DNA of 64,000 nt from Blasia pusilla (taxonomy: Eukaryota; Marchantiophyta; Marchantiopsida; Blasiales). The position numbers were made by a program, and so were the translations under genes. This document shows positions 60,152 to 64,000 of the stretch, in pieces (the first letter of the stretch is position 1; each line of letters opens with the position of its first letter). The stretch covers positions 16,864,001-16,928,000 of the forward strand of contig CM114273.1 in assembly GCA_050084515.1 (NCBI GenBank). Direction: 5' to 3'. Under the pieces are notes generated by a model that was given only the letters and a program-made list of their open reading frames with translations, made no database searches and was not told the origin of the DNA.

Positions 60152-60780
60152 TTGAGTGAGGCTATGAGCAGGAATGATTCGAAACAGTGGGAGCAGGCTG
60201 TGGCAGAAGAAAAGGTCTCATTAGAGAAAAATGAGACATGGGAGTTTGTAGATTTGCCACCTGGTAGAAAGACCATTGGTTGCAAATGGGTCTTCAGAAT
60301 AAAAAGGGGACCAAAGAATGAGATCTTGAAGTACAAGGCACGTCTGGTTGCAAAAGGCTTCAATCAGGAGGCTGGTTTAGACTATCAGGAGACCTTTGCT
60401 CCTGTTGCAAGGTATGGATCCATTAGAGTTCTCTTGGCATTAGCAGCTCAACAAAATTGGGAGGTGGAACAGATGGATGTGAAGACTGCATTCTTAAATG
60501 GAGAACTCAAAGAGGAGATCTACATGGAAGTACCAGATGGATATACTCATCCAGGCAAGGCGTGTCTCTTGAAGAAAGCCCTTTATGGCCTAAAGCAAGC
60601 ACCTAGATGCTGGTATGAGAAGATGGATGCTTACCTGATCAGGAAAGGATTCCAACACAGCAATGCAGATCAAGGAGTGTACTCCTTAGACTCACTATGT
60701 ACATAGCATTGTATGTTGATGATCTTCTGATGCTAGGAGGAGCTTAGACACTGTAAAGAGAGTGAAGAAAGACCTCTGTT
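60152..60780 (+). pseudogene. Copia reverse transcriptase
   Basis: ETWEFVDLPPGRKTIGCKWV, YKARLVAKGFNQEAGLDYQE, EVEQMDVKTAFLNGELKEEI and KALYGLKQAPRCWYEKMD are the diagnostic copia RT blocks. The catalytic YVDDLL lies at about 60713-60730, after a stop at 60706 in the main frame. Confidence 0.92.
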
Positions 60781-61683
60781 GCAACTTTGAGATGGTTGAT
60801 CTGGGTCCAGCAAAGTGGCTATTGGGGATTCAGATTGAGAGAAATCGGGAAGAGAGCTGGATTCGATTGAGTCAAGAAAAGTATATAGAGGGTATCTTGA
60901 TCAGGTACAACATGCAAGATTGTAAGCCTGTATCAACACCCCTAGATCCTGGCTGCAAACTCAGCAAAGATATGGGAATTTCAACTGAAAAGGTTGACAA
61001 TTTGCAAGCACTATATCAAAGTGCTGTAGGGTCATTGATGTTTGCTATGGTCTGTACCAGAGCAGACTTAGCATACCCAGTTGGTGTCTTAGCCAGGTAC
61101 ACCAGCAAACCTACAATAGAACATTGGAAATGTCTGAAGAGAGTACTCAGATTTGCCACCTGGCACAACAAGAACATACTTGGAATACAGGCATCAAGAA
61201 AATGGACCAATCTTGGAAGGGTTCTCAGATGCAAGTTGGGGAGATGATACTGATGAAAGAAGATCAACAAGTGCATATGTCTTCTTGTTAAGTGGAGGGG
61301 TGATCAGCTGGTGCAGTAAGAAACAAAGAACGGTTGCACTCTCTACAACTGAGGCAGAGTACATGGCGCTTTCTCTTGCTGCTCAGGAGGTGATCTGGTT
61401 AAGGAGCTTATTGAATGATCTTGGATATGAACAGATGACTCCTACATCCCTACAGGTTGACAACAAAGGAAGTATTGCATTAAGCAAAAATCCTGTTCAT
61501 CATCCTAGAACAAAACACATTGACATCAAACATCACTTTGTAAGAGAAATGATAGGAAGAGAAATCTCCTTGGTTTACTGTCCAACAGAGAATATGCCAG
61601 CTGATGTCCTGACCAAACCTCTGTCACAGGACAAACATAGAAAGTGTATATCTATGATAGGCATTACTCTAAACTCTCATTAA
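60762..61683 (+). pseudogene. Copia RT thumb and RNase H
   Basis: MVDLGPAKWLLGIQIERN and STPLDPG, then RNase H: SDASWGDDTDERRSTSAYVF, TEAEYMALSLAAQEVIWLR, TKHIDIKHHFVRE and the terminal PADVLTKPLS. One frameshift near 61200. Ends eight bases before the 3' LTR. Confidence 0.92.
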
Positions 61684-61690
61684 GAGGGAG

Positions 61691-62373
61691 TGTTGAAATT
61701 TGTTAATATCTAGTTTAGTCATGCTCTAAAAGTAGTTAGTCAGATACTAACTTAGTTGGATGCTAATTTAGTTAGCTAGAGATAGCTTAGTGTTCCTCTA
61801 TCTTTTTAGGGTAACCTTGAATTAGGGCAATTCTCGAGTTAGGGTTAGCCACCATCTGTTATTTAGGGTATGGATCTGTTCAAGAAGATCTAAGGGCCAG
61901 AAGTGCTCACCCTGATGTATATAATGTCTCTGTTTAGAGAGCAGAAGTCAATTCTACAGCATGCACAGTTTTGGTGAGGACTCCTGAGGCTCTTGGTCCT
62001 GCTGCAGAGTGATCAGAGAGTAGGAAGAGGAGATTGAGACTAATTGCTGTGCTTGCTAGAGCCTCACTGGAAGGCAGGTTGTTTTGTCTAGTATGCTGAT
62101 GGAGATTGTTTGTGCTCAATGGTGAGCCATGTCTGATCTCTGAGCTGGTGACATGTGAGGACCTGTAGTGTGAGTGCAAGGTGTGGCTGAGTAGAATCCT
62201 TCTTAGTATCTCTTAGATAGTAAGAAGAGTCACATCATGGTAGGGCTCTGATTTGGCAATAGAGATAGGAACTGATTTGCTGATTGTGTACAAGCTGAAA
62301 TCATGGATGGTCTAGCTGATGCTAGCTCTGACTTTGTACAAGGAGATACTTCTGCTGGTCAATCATATTCTCA
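61691..62373 (+). repeat. 3' LTR of the copia element
   Basis: 683 bp; no difference from the 5' LTR was noticed over the parts compared by eye. Confidence 0.95.
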
Positions 62374-62381
62374 TCATTGAA

Positions 62382-62657
62382 ATCATACTGATTTCAAGTC
62401 CCGTGATCCTCTTGGGTCCCCATGGACAGTAAATCAATTACATCATTTGTTTAATCTAGATTTTAGATCTGACACAGGTCTGGTCAATGGATTTGAGCTC
62501 AGAACCCTGGACTCTGAATGATCTTCGTCAATGCTAAAAGTGACTATGATTATCAGAGATACCAGAGGTACACAGGATCATGAAAGGCAACATTTTCAGA
62601 TCAGCTATGTCATTGCATGTCATCTTACTTTTCTTTTGCAGAATCTCCTCTTGACGT
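62382..62657. repeat. Segment R, second copy (right of the copia element)
   Basis: Nearly identical to 56621-56901; starts about 9 bp after the 3' LTR and leads directly into the truncated LINE tail. Confidence 0.88.
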
Positions 62658-62821
62658 TGTTTGGTCAGCACTCACACTATATGAGAGTGACTCCCTCCTC
62701 TCATATGGTACCTTCTTCACTTCTTCCTCACTCTACACCCATCCCAGTCTCAAGCACCGTCCAACCAGGGCGCGGGGTCTATGGTCGCAAGGCTACAACA
62801 GGCACTACTTAATGAGTACAG
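62656..62821 (+). mobile_element. 165-bp 5'-truncated LINE tail
   Basis: Matches 56213-56378 with few changes (LFGQHSHYMRV frame to the stop) and ends at the same GAGTACAG. Either a very short 5'-truncated LINE insertion or part of a segmental duplication. Confidence 0.8.
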
Positions 62822-63142
62822 ATTGTACTCTACTCCTTGTGGCCCTAAGAACTGATTGTCTAAATTTGTTTTGATTCATGGAAGTCCTGAATCTCCTAAA
62901 TGATGAACGTCAACAGTAAATGATGAATTTCAAGAGATGTTAGAAAGGATATTTCACCCTGTTCCTTCATGTAACCTGAGGTCCCTCATGAAAGAATTTT
63001 GAGTATCACCAATTGACTTCAGGAAAACAAAATGAAAGCACATTTTGACCATGGAATATTAAACCACATAACATGTAGCAATGGATAGGCAATGAATGTC
63101 GAATCCTGTGTGAGTTAATTGGTGGGAGAAGAGGTCACGTAC
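62822..63142. other. Probable intron or intergenic DNA, nothing identified
   Basis: No frame or repeat seen. If the exon at 63143-63265 is real, this begins its downstream intron. Confidence 0.35.
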
Positions 63143-63265
63143 CTTCATAGTTAGAAGCACAAGTTGTGATATGGGCACCCACTGTGGAGCTATGGCCTCT
63201 TTGCTCGTTGTTACCCCACCAGATGCTCCTTTAGTCGCTAGTCCTCTATCAAACTTCACATAGCT
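63143..63265 (-). CDS. Orphan exon of an unidentified host gene
   Basis: 123 bp, exactly 41 codons in phase 0, between a strong acceptor (CACTTTTTGACAG) and a strong donor (ATGAAG|GTACGT). It encodes SYVKFDRGLATKGASGG and ends APQWVPISQLVLLTMK. Composition is host-like and there are no stops. I do not recognise the family. The rest of the gene should lie beyond 64 kb (5') and further left (3'), with introns that may contain the transposons of this window. Confidence 0.6.
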
Positions 63266-63429
63266 CTGTCAAAAAGTGATATATGTTAGAAATATATGAG
63301 AGATGTATACACAATGGCAATGATACAATGGTAAAGCTGCGTCTAAACTTTATGGAGAACTTCAAGTATGATGTTTATTCAAGCCCCAGACTATATACTA
63401 ATCTGGATAGTGGCTAGAGACAAGATAGT

Positions 63430-63590
63430 CTGTGGCTGAGTGGCCAAGTGACCAAGTGGTCAAGTACCCAACTGACCAAGTGGCCCCTTTAGCCAAGTGG
63501 TCAAGTGGCCAAGTCGCCAAATGTCCAAGTGGCCAAGTAGCCAACTGACCAAGTGGCCCTTTTAGTCAAGTGATCAAGTGTCTTAGGTTA
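63430..63590. repeat. Degenerate tandem repeat (GACCAAGTGG units)
   Basis: About fifteen imperfect 9-10 bp units of the type ACCAAGTGG/CCAAGTGGC, with a longer unit containing CAACTGACCAAGTGGCCC repeated about 75 bp apart. Confidence 0.9.
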
Positions 63591-63789
63591 GATGTCGGAC
63601 TGCTAAGAGTAGCAGCATTTAGGTAGTTCCTTTAACACATTTTAAGTCGAACACCTTTATCTAAAATGTATTTATATAACTGTCCCACTGAGCTAGGATA
63701 ATCTAGCTGGAAGAACATGCAGCTGTCTACTCGAAAAGTGTCGTATCTCTCACCCAGTTGCATATCCTACATCCTAATATTTGGAGTAA

Positions 63790-64000
63790 AAAATAATGTT
63801 GGTCTTTAGATAAACTTTAAGTCAAAACATCAGCAGCCTGAACTAAGGATCTACATTCTTGTAGACGAATATTTTGTTGTTGAATGTGTTCTGATATGAA
63901 GAAGAATTTTAGTTCCAAATGTCCGATTTTGGAATTGGAACAAAAATTATTTGATAGTTGAATTGCAGCTTGATTGTCTTCGTAAAGAATTGTTGGAGTT
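63790..64000 (-). pseudogene. 3' end of a second copia element (RNase H fragment)
   Basis: On the minus strand it reads LYEDNQAAIQLSNN, then KIGHLELKFFFISEHIQ and ending ADVLT then SLSKDQ: the C-terminal RNase H region of a copia element from another lineage than 56902-62373. A purine-rich stretch (GGGTGAGAG, read on minus near 63755) may be its polypurine tract, so an LTR should lie at about 63600-63750. It continues past the window edge. Confidence 0.75.

Larger units (their letters stand above)
56902..62373 (+). mobile_element. Ty1/copia LTR retrotransposon (plus strand)
   Basis: 5.47 kb, 683-bp LTRs at 56902-57584 and 61691-62373 starting TGTTGAAAT and ending TATTCTCA. Polypurine tract AAGAGGGAG ends at 61690. 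Domain order Gag, protease, integrase, RT, RNase H is the Ty1/copia order. The LTRs look identical, yet gag-pol is split into about eight frames. The bases expected as target duplication (GTTGT left, TCATT right) do not match, because the right flank is the duplicated segment R. Confidence 0.95.

Noticed and set aside
1-64000. tRNA, snRNA or organelle insertions
   Set aside because: None recognised by eye. The tRNA-Met-like string at 51293 is a retroelement primer site, not a tRNA gene.

Overview
This is nuclear DNA of a land plant. It holds one well-supported host gene, one orphan host exon, and about 50 kb of nested transposable elements. The host gene is a plant-specific Agenet/Tudor-like protein related to Arabidopsis G2484-1 (AT4G17330). 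Introns have GT-AG ends, and Ty1/copia and Ty3/gypsy elements are abundant. The LINE does not look like the usual flowering-plant L1, and the palindrome-rich DNA transposon is unfamiliar. I therefore lean towards a non-flowering plant (bryophyte, lycophyte or fern), but the window does not prove this.

Layout: (1) 1-12.1 kb: the Agenet gene on the minus strand, with ten exons placed by splice sites and matching phase. (2) 12.1-14.3 kb: its upstream region, then AT-rich decayed repeat DNA. (3) 14.3-27 kb: an old gypsy element (minus) split by a younger relative at 16.1-25.7 kb, which has LTRs of about 368 bp and a 5S rRNA-like segment in its leader. (4) 27-31.6 kb: decayed DNA with no recognisable gene. 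(5) 31.6-50.5 kb: another old gypsy element (plus), whose leader carries eleven short palindromes and which is interrupted by a DNA element of about 12.3 kb. (6) 35.0-47.4 kb: that DNA element. It has a SWIM-finger, MULE-like transposase gene on plus and a divergent multi-exon gene of unknown function on minus. About 34 copies (plus some halves) of a 27-bp imperfect palindrome lie in its introns, divergent promoter and flanks. (7) 50.6-52.6 kb: LTR-like debris. (8) 52.7-56.4 kb: a 5'-truncated LINE with an open ORF2, split only by a solo copia LTR with a perfect 5-bp target duplication. (9) 56.9-62.4 kb: a copia element with apparently identical 683-bp LTRs but a frameshifted interior. Its flanking DNA is duplicated, and a 165-bp LINE tail lies beyond it. 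(10) 62.8-64 kb: one convincing host exon (minus), a short tandem repeat and the 3' end of another copia element.

The most unusual object is the 35-47 kb element. Its 27-bp palindrome is stop-free in all six frames and is confined to the element's non-coding parts. Seven copies sit in a 67-bp tandem array between the two divergent genes. Eleven in-frame stops in its two genes are all explicable as C-to-T changes, mostly CAG to TAG, as expected if the element was silenced by plant CHG methylation.
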